Of a stretch of 64,000 nt of DNA, positions 28,007-36,762 are shown one piece after another (position 1 is the first letter of the stretch; each line of letters begins with the position of its first letter). The notes below the pieces were generated by a model. The model made no database searches. It was given only the letters and a program-made list of their open reading frames with translations, and was not told the DNA's origin. This stretch comes from Oceanobacillus oncorhynchi (lineage in GTDB: Bacteria; Bacillota; Bacilli; Bacillales; Amphibacillaceae). Both the position numbers and the translations under genes were made by a program. The stretch spans positions 3,658,001 through 3,722,000 of the forward strand of contig NZ_CDGG01000001.1 in assembly GCF_000821065.1 (NCBI RefSeq), read 5' to 3'.

Positions 28007-28205
28007 TCCCAGTGTGAAGACCCCGCAGAAAAAAAGTGAACTTCTTTTTTTCTACCCGCGGGGCATAAGTGCGACTATGCTTCTGTCTGCGCCTGACGGC
28101 TTGCCAATCAGCAAGTTTTCTTTAAAGGAAGCTGAGCGCAAGCCCATGGAAAGCGTAGTGTTTTTCCGGAGCGGCTATTTTTATAAACATTCTTATTCTT
28201 CAAAA

Positions 28206-28245
28206 AAAGCCATACAGTTCAATTATTGAAACTGCATGGCTTTTC
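28206..28245 (-). terminator. Intrinsic terminator of yphF
   Basis: On the minus strand AAGCCATGCAGTTTC pairs with GAACTGTATGGCTT (one wobble), followed by a run of U. Confidence 0.85.
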
Positions 28246-28248
28246 TAT

Positions 28249-28968
28249 TTAGTCTTCTTCCATAAATACGGCTTGTCCATCTTCTACGGTATAAGGCAGG
28301 GAATATGCTGGAACAAACGGATAATTATCCACTAAAAGATAACGGATATCATCGCCCTCTTCATAGCCATGATTATCCTCTTCCAGCGCCTGATTCAAAT
28401 CATAAGAATAATCAATATATAATTTGCCGTCTAAATCCATCACAATCGGCAAATCAGCCTGCGAATAAGGACTTTTCGCAGTCGGCGGTTCACTTAATCC
28501 GAGCTTTTCATAATCCACCGTATATATTTGATCTGTGATCTGCTGTCCGTAAGCTGGATATGTGTGCTCTTGCCTGTAAACGTCTAATCGTACATTGACG
28601 CTTCGCAATTGCTCCGTGGTTTGTAAATCAATAAGGCGGACTTGCAAATCGTCTTCCGGGTCAATAATCGTATACTGATAGACGCCGCCCTCTTCAAAAG
28701 AGTTTCCAGGCAGTTCAGACAAATAACCTTTCTCCAGCATCTGCTTAAAATCAATCAAATACTTTTCAAAGATATGTGTGTCGCTGTCTTTCGTCTGAAT
28801 CGGCACTAAACCATCTTCCTCTTCTCTATAGGTTTCAACTGCCTGCTGGACAACAGCTAACTGTTCTTCATTCGGAATCTGATTTTCCGACCGCTCGCTT
28901 TGAGGATACATACAGCCGCTTAAAAGCAAGAACATAAAGGGTATCGTCAATAAATATGTATATTTCAT
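28249..28968 (-). CDS. yphF: YphF-like lipoprotein
   Basis: About 239 residues from the ATG at 28968. A lipoprotein signal (TYLLTIPFMFLLLSGC) puts the lipidated Cys near residue 18, so the protein sits on the outer face of the membrane. The mature part is acidic with no catalytic motif I recognise. Named by its place between spoIVA and yphE-gpsA. An ATG one codon upstream (28971) is equally in frame but too close to AAGGAG. Confidence 0.75.
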   Translation of the reverse strand: MKYTYLLTIPFMFLLLSGCMYPQSERSENQIPNEEQLAVVQQAVETYREEEDGLVPIQTKDSDTHIFEKYLIDFKQMLEKGYLSELPGNSFEEGGVYQYTIIDPEDDLQVRLIDLQTTEQLRSVNVRLDVYRQEHTYPAYGQQITDQIYTVDYEKLGLSEPPTAKSPYSQADLPIVMDLDGKLYIDYSYDLNQALEEDNHGYEEGDDIRYLLVDNYPFVPAYSLPYTVEDGQAVFMEED

Positions 28969-28984
28969 CATGAAACTCCTTTTC

Positions 28985-29182
28985 CTATCTTGTTGGTCCA
29001 CTAAATGTAACATATAAAATAATCAAAGCACCGCTGACGAGACTTATATAAGCTAAAAATGTAATAATACTGCCAAACCAGCCTCGCAGCTTTGTTCTGC
29101 TCCAGACGATCAAGCCTGTAGCTAAGATTAATAAAAACATCCCGACAAAGGATATATACATCATTAACATGGATACTGACAA
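28985..29182 (-). CDS. yphE: YphE-like small membrane protein
   Basis: About 65 residues with two transmembrane helices separated by WSRTKLRGW. TTG at 29182 is preferred because AGAGGTGA lies five bases before it; the upstream ATG at 29206 has no site. It precedes yphF by 16 bp and is probably co-transcribed. Function is unknown. Confidence 0.65.
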   Translation of the reverse strand: MSVSMLMMYISFVGMFLLILATGLIVWSRTKLRGWFGSIITFLAYISLVSGALIILYVTFSGPTR

Positions 29183-29471
29183 AGCGTTCACCTCTATTTC
29201 AATCAAAATACATTTTACCAGATGCTATTATAACATAACTTCTGGGCGATGTACTCTAAGATAACTGACGAAACATTGAACATTTTAAACGCTTTCTTTC
29301 GCATTCAGTTGAAATTGTCTTTTCTTCATATAAAAACCTGCGGCAAAGGGGGTATCTTCACCACAGGTTGACTAAATAATATCCTCAGCAACTCTATTCC
29401 TTGAATGCTGGTGCGATTTATCTTATGCAGTATTTTGAAAATCTGTATACTCAACTGCCTATAAAGTGAAA

Positions 29472-29511
29472 CTTTATTCAGCGGAGATTTTTTTATCCCC
29501 GCTGAATAAAG
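29472..29511. repeat. 13 bp perfect inverted repeat
   Basis: CTTTATTCAGCGG (29472-29484) and CCGCTGAATAAAG (29499-29511) enclose a T-rich loop. It could act as a terminator in either direction, but no gene ends directly beside it. Confidence 0.75.
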
Positions 29512-29512
29512 A

Positions 29513-29572
29513 ACAAAGGCTGGGACCGCGGTTACTCGCCCCATCGTAAAATGTTATCTTGGGCGCCTTTGT
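29513..29572 (-). repeat. Short GNRA-hairpin module between 8 bp inverted arms
   Basis: ACAAAGGC (29513-29520) and GCCTTTGT (29565-29572) flank a module that reads on the minus strand GATGGGGCGAGTAACCGC plus GGTCCCA. Confidence 0.75.
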
Positions 29573-29698
29573 AGCATACATCCTGCAGACCCGATGTATC
29601 AGGCCGCTACTGGCTGCCACTATTCCCGCATAGAATTTTCGAGTTCTCTCATTTTCGTGACACGGGAATTGCACAGCCAGTTATACTGTGATAAAAAC

Positions 29699-29959
29699 CT
29701 ATTTCTTAAATAAATTATTTAACGAATTGACATCCCCAGGCATTTTATTTTTGACAATGGATTGTACAATTTTGTCTTCTTTTTCTTTTGAAAGGGGTTT
29801 ACCTGCCATCTGTGAAAGCTGTTTCACAAGATTTCGAACGGTTTTTTCATCCGAAAAATTTGCATGCTTTACCGAATCAGCTACTTTATAGACTTCCTCA
29901 GGACGAATGTTTGTGTTCTTTTGTATCTTATCAAACATACCTTTTTGAAAATTATTCAC
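29699..29959 (-). CDS. spoVIF: Stage VI sporulation protein F-type protein
   Basis: 86 residues from the GTG at 29959, with GGAGG seven bases upstream; the longer frame lacks a site. The core NFSDEKTVRNLVKQLSQMAGKP and SKEKEDKIVQSIV is the SpoVIF/YjcC pattern, linked in B. subtilis to late coat assembly. It lies 57 bp downstream of gpsA, a different location from yjcC, so paralogy is possible. The symbol is given by family resemblance only. Confidence 0.7.
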   Translation of the reverse strand: MNNFQKGMFDKIQKNTNIRPEEVYKVADSVKHANFSDEKTVRNLVKQLSQMAGKPLSKEKEDKIVQSIVKNKMPGDVNSLNNLFKK

Positions 29960-30016
29960 ATGATTTCCTCCTTGCAGTTCATTCGTCACAGTATATGCAA
30001 GAAGGAAAGTTATGTG

Positions 30017-31057
30017 TTACTTATCCGAATAACGTTCTTTTAAAAGATTGCTTATATCATCCATTTCCTGACGCTTATTCCGGCTCATTAATTCGTCTAC
30101 AACGTCCTTTGGTTTTTTATCCTCAAAAAGCACTTGGAAGATTCCTTGGGTAATCGGCATCTCAACACCCTGCTCTTCCGCAAATTGGTGTGCTGCCTGC
30201 ACTGTCCGGACACCTTCTACCACCATGCCCATTTCTTCTAAAACCTGGTCGAGATTCATCCCCTTACCTAACAGGTTTCCAGCTCTCCAGTTTCTGCTGT
30301 GGACACTTGTACAGGTAACAATCAAATCTCCTACACCTGACAGACCAAGGAAGCTTAATGGATTAGCTCCCAAGGATGTACCAAGGCGGGCAATTTCGGC
30401 TAAACCGCGTGTAATCAAAGCTGCTTTTGCATTATCTCCATAGCCGAGACCATCTGAAATACCGGCTCCTAATGCAATAATATTTTTGAGAGCTCCTCCG
30501 ACTTCGATCCCCAAAATATCATCGCTTGTATAAACACGTAAATTTTCACTGTTGAATAAATCTTGCGCTTGACGGGCCCTGTCCAGATTGACTGCTGATA
30601 CAGATACTGTCGTCGGATGACGCAATGCCACCTCTTCTGCATGACTCGGTCCGGATAACACCACAATGTTCTCATAAGGGAAATCAGGAATCTCCTCCGA
30701 AATCATTTCAGATACACGTTTCAACGAACCGGGCTCAATCCCTTTTGTCGCATGGATAATCTGTGTGCTTGAATGAATATCATCTTTTAACTGCTGACAA
30801 ACCTCACGAATTGCTTTTGTCGGAACAACGATAACAACTGCATCTGCATCTTTTACAGCTTCCTTCATGTCATGAAATGCAGTTATAGCGTCGGGAATAT
30901 CAACGTCCAGGTATTTGTTATTCCGGCGAGTTTGGTTGATTTCGTCTACATGCTCCTGTCGATGTGCCCACAATCGCACCTCATGCCCATTATCAGCTAA
31001 AACTATTGCAAGTGCTGTTCCCCAGCTGCCTGCTCCAAGTACTGCAACCTTACGCAT
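30017..31057 (-). CDS. gpsA: Glycerol-3-phosphate dehydrogenase [NAD(P)+]
   Basis: 346 residues. The NAD-binding GAGSWGTALA is at 8-17, the catalytic Lys is in EVGGALKNIIALGAG near 190 and GLSGVGDLIVTC is near 245. It reduces dihydroxyacetone phosphate to sn-glycerol-3-phosphate for phospholipids. It follows der after 14 bp. Confidence 0.96.
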   Translation of the reverse strand: MRKVAVLGAGSWGTALAIVLADNGHEVRLWAHRQEHVDEINQTRRNNKYLDVDIPDAITAFHDMKEAVKDADAVVIVVPTKAIREVCQQLKDDIHSSTQIIHATKGIEPGSLKRVSEMISEEIPDFPYENIVVLSGPSHAEEVALRHPTTVSVSAVNLDRARQAQDLFNSENLRVYTSDDILGIEVGGALKNIIALGAGISDGLGYGDNAKAALITRGLAEIARLGTSLGANPLSFLGLSGVGDLIVTCTSVHSRNWRAGNLLGKGMNLDQVLEEMGMVVEGVRTVQAAHQFAEEQGVEMPITQGIFQVLFEDKKPKDVVDELMSRNKRQEMDDISNLLKERYSDK

Positions 31058-31071
31058 CGTATCTCTCCCCT

Positions 31072-32382
31072 TTACTGTCTCCGCCGTGCAAATATTTTTA
31101 TCGGAGTTCCTGCAAAATCAAAAGCATCTCTAATTTTATTCTCTAAAAATCGTTCATAAGAAAAATGCATGAGTTCCGGGTCATTCACAAACACGACAAA
31201 GCTAGGCGGTTTCACAGCTACCTGTGTCGCATATAACACTTTCAGCCTTCTCCCCTTCAATGTTGGCGTCGGATTCATTGCAATGGCATCCATAATCACG
31301 TCATTGAGAACATTTGTCTGAACACGCTTCGAATGATTTTCGCTTGCTAATTGAACCATTGGAATCAGCGTATGAAGCCGTTTTTTTGTTTTTGCAGACA
31401 AAAATACAATTGGTGCATAATCTAAATACTGAAAATGCGCCCGGATTTTTGTTTCAAAATCCTTCATTGCTTTTTCGTCACTGTCCACCGTATCCCACTT
31501 GTTTACAACGATAACAATTGCCCGGCCTGCCTCGTGTGCATAACCCGCAATCTTCTTATCCTGCTCTCTGATGCCCGTTTCTGCGTCAATTAATACCAAG
31601 ACCACGTCTGAGCGTTCAATCGCCCGCAGCGCCCTTAAAACGCTGTATTTCTCTGTACTTTCATAAACCTTACCGCGTTTACGCATTCCAGCTGTATCAA
31701 TAATCACAAAATCTTGGTCATCTTTACGTAATTTCGTATCGATAGCATCTCTGGTTGTGCCTTCTATTTCACTTACAATCACGCGATTTTCATTTAATAA
31801 AGCATTTACCAGGGAGGACTTTCCTACATTTGGTCGGCCGATTAAACTAAAGTAAATCGTATCGTCCTCTTTTTCTGTTTCCTCATTTTCCGGAAAGTGA
31901 GCCACTACTTCATCCAGCATATCTCCCAGCCCGAGACCATGTGTTCCGGAAATAGGAAACGGCTGTCCAAATCCCAAGGCATAAAACTCATACACCATTT
32001 CACGCATTTCGGGGTTGTCCATCTTGTTCACGGCTAAAACAACCGGCTTATTGGATTTGAATAAAAGCTTTGCAACCTCTTCATCGGCTGCAGTAATACC
32101 TTCTCTGCCGTTAAGCATAAAAATAATAACATCTGCTTCATCAATGGCAATTTCAGCCTGCTGTCTCATTTGATTTAATAATGGCTCATCGACCATTTCA
32201 ATACCGCCAGTATCTATTATGTTAAATGTTTGATTTAACCATTCTGCTTCCGAATAAATACGATCGCGGGTTACACCAGGTGTATCTTCCACGATAGAAA
32301 TTCTTTCTCCAACTAATCGATTAAATATCGTTGATTTACCAACATTTGGTCTACCAACAATTGCTACTACAGATTTCCTCAC
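31072..32382 (-). CDS. der: Ribosome-associated GTPase Der (EngA)
   Basis: 436 residues with two tandem GTPase domains, each with GRPNVGKS (about residues 9 and 182), DTGG/DTAG and NKMD/NKWD, then a C-terminal KH-like domain. It acts in 50S subunit maturation. Start is GTG at 32382. der-gpsA form a pair, as in many Bacilli. Confidence 0.97.
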   Translation of the reverse strand: MRKSVVAIVGRPNVGKSTIFNRLVGERISIVEDTPGVTRDRIYSEAEWLNQTFNIIDTGGIEMVDEPLLNQMRQQAEIAIDEADVIIFMLNGREGITAADEEVAKLLFKSNKPVVLAVNKMDNPEMREMVYEFYALGFGQPFPISGTHGLGLGDMLDEVVAHFPENEETEKEDDTIYFSLIGRPNVGKSSLVNALLNENRVIVSEIEGTTRDAIDTKLRKDDQDFVIIDTAGMRKRGKVYESTEKYSVLRALRAIERSDVVLVLIDAETGIREQDKKIAGYAHEAGRAIVIVVNKWDTVDSDEKAMKDFETKIRAHFQYLDYAPIVFLSAKTKKRLHTLIPMVQLASENHSKRVQTNVLNDVIMDAIAMNPTPTLKGRRLKVLYATQVAVKPPSFVVFVNDPELMHFSYERFLENKIRDAFDFAGTPIKIFARRRQ

Positions 32383-32559
32383 GTAAGGAACATCCTCTCT
32401 TTTTTCAAAATTCCTTCTAAAATATCAGCAGGTTATACGACCCAGTAATACACAATCTCACTGCATCTCAGTCTTTATTCTAGCAAAAGTAGGAAAGTTC
32501 CACAACGAAATATATTAACGCTTGTTCAAAATGATTTTATTTAAAGCAGCCTCTTACTT

Positions 32560-32745
32560 TTAGTGTTTTACAATAATATAGACCTCATCACTCAAACGAT
32601 GTGCAATGCCGTCCATAATCGCTTCCAGATTGGTTGAAAATAACTGAAGCTCCTCATTCGAGGCACAGATAAAGATAGGAGCTCCTCCTCCAACTTGCTC
32701 TTCTTTAGTAGTGATGACAGCTAAAATCGCTTTTTCGACAATCAT
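32560..32745 (-). CDS. Small partner protein of YIEGIA
   Basis: 61 residues, soluble, ending KH. It begins exactly where the YIEGIA gene stops, indicating coupled translation. I recall a family annotated as a capping subunit for YIEGIA in this position, but I cannot confirm it. Segments GGGAPIFICASNEEL and LEAIMDGIAHRL stand out. Between it and der (32383-32559) I see nothing. Confidence 0.65.
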   Translation of the reverse strand: MIVEKAILAVITTKEEQVGGGAPIFICASNEELQLFSTNLEAIMDGIAHRLSDEVYIIVKH

Positions 32746-33642
32746 TTACTTTTTACCCCCTTTTAAAAATGTAGCTTCTGAAGGCATTTTAATCGCATTT
32801 TCTAATACAGGAACCGAGCCGATTACTTTTTTAGCCAGATCTGCATCCCGGACAAGCGGTAAAATAAAAACACCCAGCCTACCGTCATCAAGATCACGTT
32901 TTATCAAAGGGGCTAAAGCAGGGGTTCCCGAATCTTTATAAATTCCTAAAGTAGCAGAAACATCATGTAATATGGCCTGCCGCTGACCCAGGTTGCTGAT
33001 CGTAGTGATAACATTTATATTTTTTGGTGTGAGGATAAACCCCATTCCATATTTTAAAATCTCTTCCTGTCTTTCTTCTATCCCGATATTCATAATATAA
33101 ATATTATCAACATACAAGCCGGCCCCGTCAAAGGAGATATCTGATTCTTCGATTTCGACAATGTCTCTTAACGAAGACCCGCTCATAAAGCTAAGCGCTG
33201 CAACGATGGTTAATACACCAACAACGGTGGAAGGAAACCACCCCCAATTTATATAAGCAAACGTTGTTAAAAAGGCTGCAAACATAACAAGATAATTTCT
33301 TCCTTCAAAAGAAATAGCAATTCCTTCAATGTACGTGCTGCCTCTGGAGACCAGTTCGAATTGATCCAATTCTGTTAACGTATTTCGCTCCATATTCCGG
33401 ACATCTCTAAATTGAGTTGCGGCTACCGTTAAGAAGGTTACAGCAGTAAATTCCATTTCCAATAAAGCAGGAATAGCCAATGCACCAAGTGACGCAGCTA
33501 TAAATCCTAATGATAAGTGAATAATCCGGCCATGCAGATAGGTAGGATACTGCCTATAATCACTACGTAATGTGATTAATCTGGCCAGTGTCCCTGCAAC
33601 CACTCCAAATAAAATTGCTTGTGCGTAATATTCAATTTCCAT
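32746..33642 (-). CDS. yphB: YIEGIA-domain membrane protein (YphB type)
   Basis: 298 residues from the ATG at 33642 (AAGAGGTGG upstream). Several N-terminal hydrophobic helices (about 8-150) include the diagnostic STYIEGIAISFEGRNYLVM. The soluble C-terminal part has GMGFILTPKNINVITTISNLG. The family occurs in spore formers, with little known function. It forms a two-gene unit with the small ORF at 32560-32745. Confidence 0.78.
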   Translation of the reverse strand: MEIEYYAQAILFGVVAGTLARLITLRSDYRQYPTYLHGRIIHLSLGFIAASLGALAIPALLEMEFTAVTFLTVAATQFRDVRNMERNTLTELDQFELVSRGSTYIEGIAISFEGRNYLVMFAAFLTTFAYINWGWFPSTVVGVLTIVAALSFMSGSSLRDIVEIEESDISFDGAGLYVDNIYIMNIGIEERQEEILKYGMGFILTPKNINVITTISNLGQRQAILHDVSATLGIYKDSGTPALAPLIKRDLDDGRLGVFILPLVRDADLAKKVIGSVPVLENAIKMPSEATFLKGGKK

Positions 33643-33726
33643 ACAAACCACCTCTTTTTCTTATGTGTTAGTATGGCTATTTTTTAAACGGATTATTTAT
33701 AAATTTACCCGGTCTTATTGCCTGAA

Positions 33727-33756
33727 AAAAACTGTTCATCGATAGGCACAGTTTTT
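33727..33756 (-). terminator. Second hairpin downstream of the S1 protein gene
   Basis: AAAAACTGT/ACAGTTTTT with outer TTGCC/GGCAA arms; on the minus strand it ends in a T run. It lies in tandem with the stronger hairpin at 33794-33837. Confidence 0.55.
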
Positions 33757-33793
33757 GGGCAACAAAAAAGCATAAACGTCTTTTACTGCATAA

Positions 33794-33837
33794 AAAAAGA
33801 AGATTGTCCCTTGATACTTCGAGACAATCTTCTTTTT
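33794..33837 (-). terminator. Intrinsic terminator of the S1 protein gene
   Basis: AAAAAGAAGATTGTC pairs exactly with GACAATCTTCTTTTT, with A and T runs on both sides. Confidence 0.9.
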
Positions 33838-33853
33838 CTAATAATCATTGTTA

Positions 33854-34987
33854 TTATTTTTTGTATTTATCTAATTTATTTCCAATCACATCACCAAGCT
33901 GAAAGCCGGGCTGATCATCGGATTTTTCATATTGCTTGTATTCTTTTTCTTCTTGTTCCTGCTCCAATTCTTTGATGCTTAAAGAAATGCGCTGTTCTTC
34001 TTCATTCACATCTAATACCTTCACTGTAACAGGCTGTCCAATTTCAAGGACTTCCTGTGGTGTGCCGATATGACGGTTGGCAATTTGAGAAATATGAACA
34101 AGGCCTTCAACACCAGGCAATAGTTCAACAAATGCTCCAAAGCTGACCAGTCTCTTGACAACACCTTCTGCAGTGGAACCAGGTTTAATTTTTTCACTTA
34201 CTTCTGCCCAAGGTCCAGGGAGCGTATTTTTATGAGATAAAGAGATACGTTCACTGTCTAAATCGACAGAAATAACTTCTACTTTGATTTTATCTCCTTC
34301 AGAAACAACATCTGAAGCTTTTTCAACATGCTCATGCGCTAATTGGGAGATATGGACAAGCCCATCAACTCCTCCTAAATCAACAAATACACCAAAATTG
34401 GTAATACGTTGTACGACACCCTCAATTACATCACCAGGGTTTAATGATTGCAGAACTTTTTCTTTTCTGTCTTTTTCTTCTTCCTCTACAATCGCACGAT
34501 GGGATAAGATCACCCGGTTTTGGGTCCGGTCCATATCCGTGATTTTCACTTTTAACGTACGATCTAAATAATCACTGAAATCTTCCACGTAATAGGTTTC
34601 AACTAAAGAGGCAGGAATAAAGCCGCGTACTCCTACATCCACAACTAGTCCGCCTTTAACAACTTCCTTCACTGTTGTCTCAAAAGTCTCACCCTGTTCA
34701 TATTTTCTTTCAAGCTCTTCCCAGGATTGTTCTGCATCTACAGCTTTTTTTGATAATACAACTTCATCATCATCGATTTTCTTTACTTTTAAAGTGACTT
34801 CTTCCCCTTCAGCTAACACATCAGTTGTAGACTCTACATGGAGCGTGGAAAGTTCGCTTATCGGTAAAATACCTTCTGTTTTATATCCGATATCAACAAG
34901 AACTTGTTTTTCTTCTAATTTTACAACTGTTCCCGTCACTGTAGCACCAACTTCTAATGCTTGAAGGTCTTTATTTTCTTCACTCAT
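33854..34987 (-). CDS. rpsA: 30S ribosomal protein S1 homolog (YpfD type)
   Basis: 377 residues with four S1 RNA-binding repeats (starting near 16, 103, 190 and 275; for example GVVQRITNFGVFVDLGGVDGLVHIS), fewer than the six of E. coli S1 and like B. subtilis YpfD. It probably binds mRNA or assists translation. A charged EQEQEEKEYKQYEKS tail follows. Downstream of cmk and plsC in a common Bacilli arrangement. Confidence 0.92.
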   Translation of the reverse strand: MSEENKDLQALEVGATVTGTVVKLEEKQVLVDIGYKTEGILPISELSTLHVESTTDVLAEGEEVTLKVKKIDDDEVVLSKKAVDAEQSWEELERKYEQGETFETTVKEVVKGGLVVDVGVRGFIPASLVETYYVEDFSDYLDRTLKVKITDMDRTQNRVILSHRAIVEEEEKDRKEKVLQSLNPGDVIEGVVQRITNFGVFVDLGGVDGLVHISQLAHEHVEKASDVVSEGDKIKVEVISVDLDSERISLSHKNTLPGPWAEVSEKIKPGSTAEGVVKRLVSFGAFVELLPGVEGLVHISQIANRHIGTPQEVLEIGQPVTVKVLDVNEEEQRISLSIKELEQEQEEKEYKQYEKSDDQPGFQLGDVIGNKLDKYKK

Positions 34988-35101
34988 ATCCTTAGCCTCC
35001 TAGTTACAGTTCGCCTATTCACACATTCGAATAGAAAAAGATTATTCATATGTTCTACCTATAACTTCTAATAATTAGTTTTATTTGTCAAGTAAAGTCA
35101 A

Positions 35102-35682
35102 TTAATTTTTATGAATTTCGTATAAATTTCTGATTTCTTCCATAATTCCCTCTGACATTTCTTTTGCAGAAGATTTATTTTTTCGAAAAGCTTCTGCATC
35201 CATTGGTTTTCCATAAACAACCTTCGTCCGACGAAATAATTTATAATCACTCATAATGACACAGGGAACGACTTCCGTTGTGATCGGAGTGCAAAAAAGC
35301 CGACTCCAGGCAATGCGTTTCCCGGTTTGCCATCCTTACTTCTTGTCCCCTCCGGAAACAAGCCGAGCGTTCCTCCCTCTTCTAAAATTTTCAGGCCGCC
35401 TCTTAAAGCATTCCGGTCAGCCAGGCCCCGATTGACCGGAAAAGCGTGGACCCTTTTTAAGATACCACCTAAGATTTTTCCGCTGAAAAGCTCTTCCTTT
35501 GCCATAAAATGGATTGTTCTAGATGCTGTCATTCCTACCACAGGCGGGTCAAGGTTAGAAGTATGATTGGAACAAATAATGACTGGTCCTTTTTTCGGTA
35601 TATGCTGTCTGCCAGTCACTTTAACTCGAAATAACGGATAAAAAAGAATACTTATTAAAAATTTACCCAAATAATACAGCAT
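35102..35682 (-). pseudogene. plsC: 1-acyl-sn-glycerol-3-phosphate acyltransferase, frameshifted
   Basis: From the ATG at 35682, the frame carries SNHTSNLDPPV (HX4D) and FPEGTRSKDG, then leaves register near FFALRS and stops at 35251. In the adjacent frame the rest of the protein continues intact (EVVPCVIMSDYKLF, KVVYGKPMDAEAF) to a TAA at 35102-35104. A single missing base at 35276-35290 explains it; repaired, the protein would be 193 residues, normal for PlsC. Either a real mutation or a sequencing error. GGAGGCGGGCCTCC directly before the ATG puts the ribosome binding site in a 5 bp hairpin. Confidence 0.85.
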
Positions 35683-35819
35683 GGAGGCCCGCCTCCGGTT
35701 TTTAAACTTTTGCATGGAACAGGGGAAGGTTATTCCCCCATTCACATACAATTAACAACGAAGGTATTCGTTAACAAGCTTACCCTTCAGAGTCCAAGGT
35801 ATTCCAAAAAAGCAACACG

Positions 35820-36506
35820 TTAGCGAATGCCAAGTTTTTCAATGAATGGCTGGCATATCTCGAGAATTTTATTTGTCACATCATCAATGGATAAGGAAGT
35901 AGTATCCAATTCAACCGCATCTTCCGCTTTGACCAGCGGGGATGCCTCACGGGTAGAGTCGAGTTCATCCCGCTTTTCTATTTCTTTTTCCAGTGTATGT
36001 AAATCAGCGGGGATGCCTTTTTGCCTGTTTTCCTCGAAGCGGCGCTTGGCTCGTTCTGTTACAGAAGCGATAAGAAATATTTTCACATCCGCATCCGGCA
36101 AAACATGCGATCCTATATCGCGTCCGTCCATGACAACACTATTATCCTGTGCAAGCTCTTGCTGAGCAGCCACCATTTTTTTTCGAACCAATGGATGCTT
36201 CGCAATAACCGAAACGGACGCTGTAACATCCGGATAGCGTACTGCCTCCGTGACATCCTTCTCATTGATAAATACACGCTGTCCTTCTTTATCCTGTGCA
36301 AGCCTGATATCAATCTTATTTAAAATTTCCATGACCGCTTTTTCATCTTCCAGATCAATATTCTCCTGCAGGGTCTGATAAGTAAGCGCCCTATACATCG
36401 CTCCAGTATCCACATAAATAATACCCAGCTTTTTTGCAATCTGTTTAGCAACCGTACTCTTTCCAGCTGCTGCCGGACCGTCAATTGCAATTGAAATAAG
36501 CTCCAT
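35820..36506 (-). CDS. cmk: Cytidylate kinase
   Basis: 228 residues from the ATG at 36506 (AGGAG eight bases upstream). P-loop IDGPAAAGKST is near residue 8, GAMYRA near 37 and the DGRDIGSHVLPDADVKIF segment near 103. It phosphorylates CMP and dCMP. First gene of cmk-plsC-rpsA. The ypfA-ypfB genes that precede it in B. subtilis are absent. Confidence 0.96.
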   Translation of the reverse strand: MELISIAIDGPAAAGKSTVAKQIAKKLGIIYVDTGAMYRALTYQTLQENIDLEDEKAVMEILNKIDIRLAQDKEGQRVFINEKDVTEAVRYPDVTASVSVIAKHPLVRKKMVAAQQELAQDNSVVMDGRDIGSHVLPDADVKIFLIASVTERAKRRFEENRQKGIPADLHTLEKEIEKRDELDSTREASPLVKAEDAVELDTTSLSIDDVTNKILEICQPFIEKLGIR

Positions 36507-36703
36507 TCTCTTCACTCCTGCCATTAAAAAGCCTGACAATTGCCAAGCGAGTTCTACACTACTCTATCATAACATATTCCCAATTTATTAAACAGTCGAG
36601 AACACCTGCAATTTTTCTTGAACATTTCTATATCTCTGCTTTCAGGATTCTAAAGTCAGACGCTCCATAAGACTTCTTATTTGTAAGAATAACAAAGAAA
36701 ATT

Positions 36704-36738
36704 GCCTTCGAAAATGTATAAAATAAATTCTCGAAGGC
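36704..36738 (-). terminator. Terminator of sleB-ypeB
   Basis: GCCTTCGA/TCGAAGGC extended by GAAT/ATTT on the minus strand, with tail AATTTTCTTTG. Confidence 0.75.
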
Positions 36739-36762
36739 GGTTACTATTAAGAATGTTTTTAC

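Larger units (their letters stand above)
27686..28180 (+). repeat. Structured intergenic repeat, copy A
   Basis: About 490 bp, collinear with the reverse complement of 6862-7232 but longer because it carries two extra short modules. Internal stems: TGCGGG/CCCGCA (27795-27800, 27820-27825), GGAAG/CTTCC (27778-27782, 27790-27794), CCCCGC/GCGGGG with a seven-A/seven-T inner stem (28021-28063). TGCGGGGTCTTCAC (27795-27808) and its inverse (28014-28027) pair the two halves. The remaining part of the gap 27388-27685 holds only the spoIVA promoter. Confidence 0.85.
29183..29698. other. Gene-free region packed with inverted repeats
   Basis: No credible ORF. It holds a 13 bp perfect palindrome arm pair (29472-29511), a short GNRA module in its own hairpin (29513-29572), ATACATC/GATGTAT (29575-29600) and a three-tier inverted element (29607-29682). 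The first 150 bp, next to yphE, is AT-rich and should hold its promoter. Confidence 0.7.

Noticed and set aside
27592-28229. Overlapping plus-strand ORFs of 65-141 codons with recurring GASNR and MGRVIAVPG peptides
   Set aside because: They translate the short module and large repeat in several frames; copies differ by frame-breaking indels while keeping DNA pairing.
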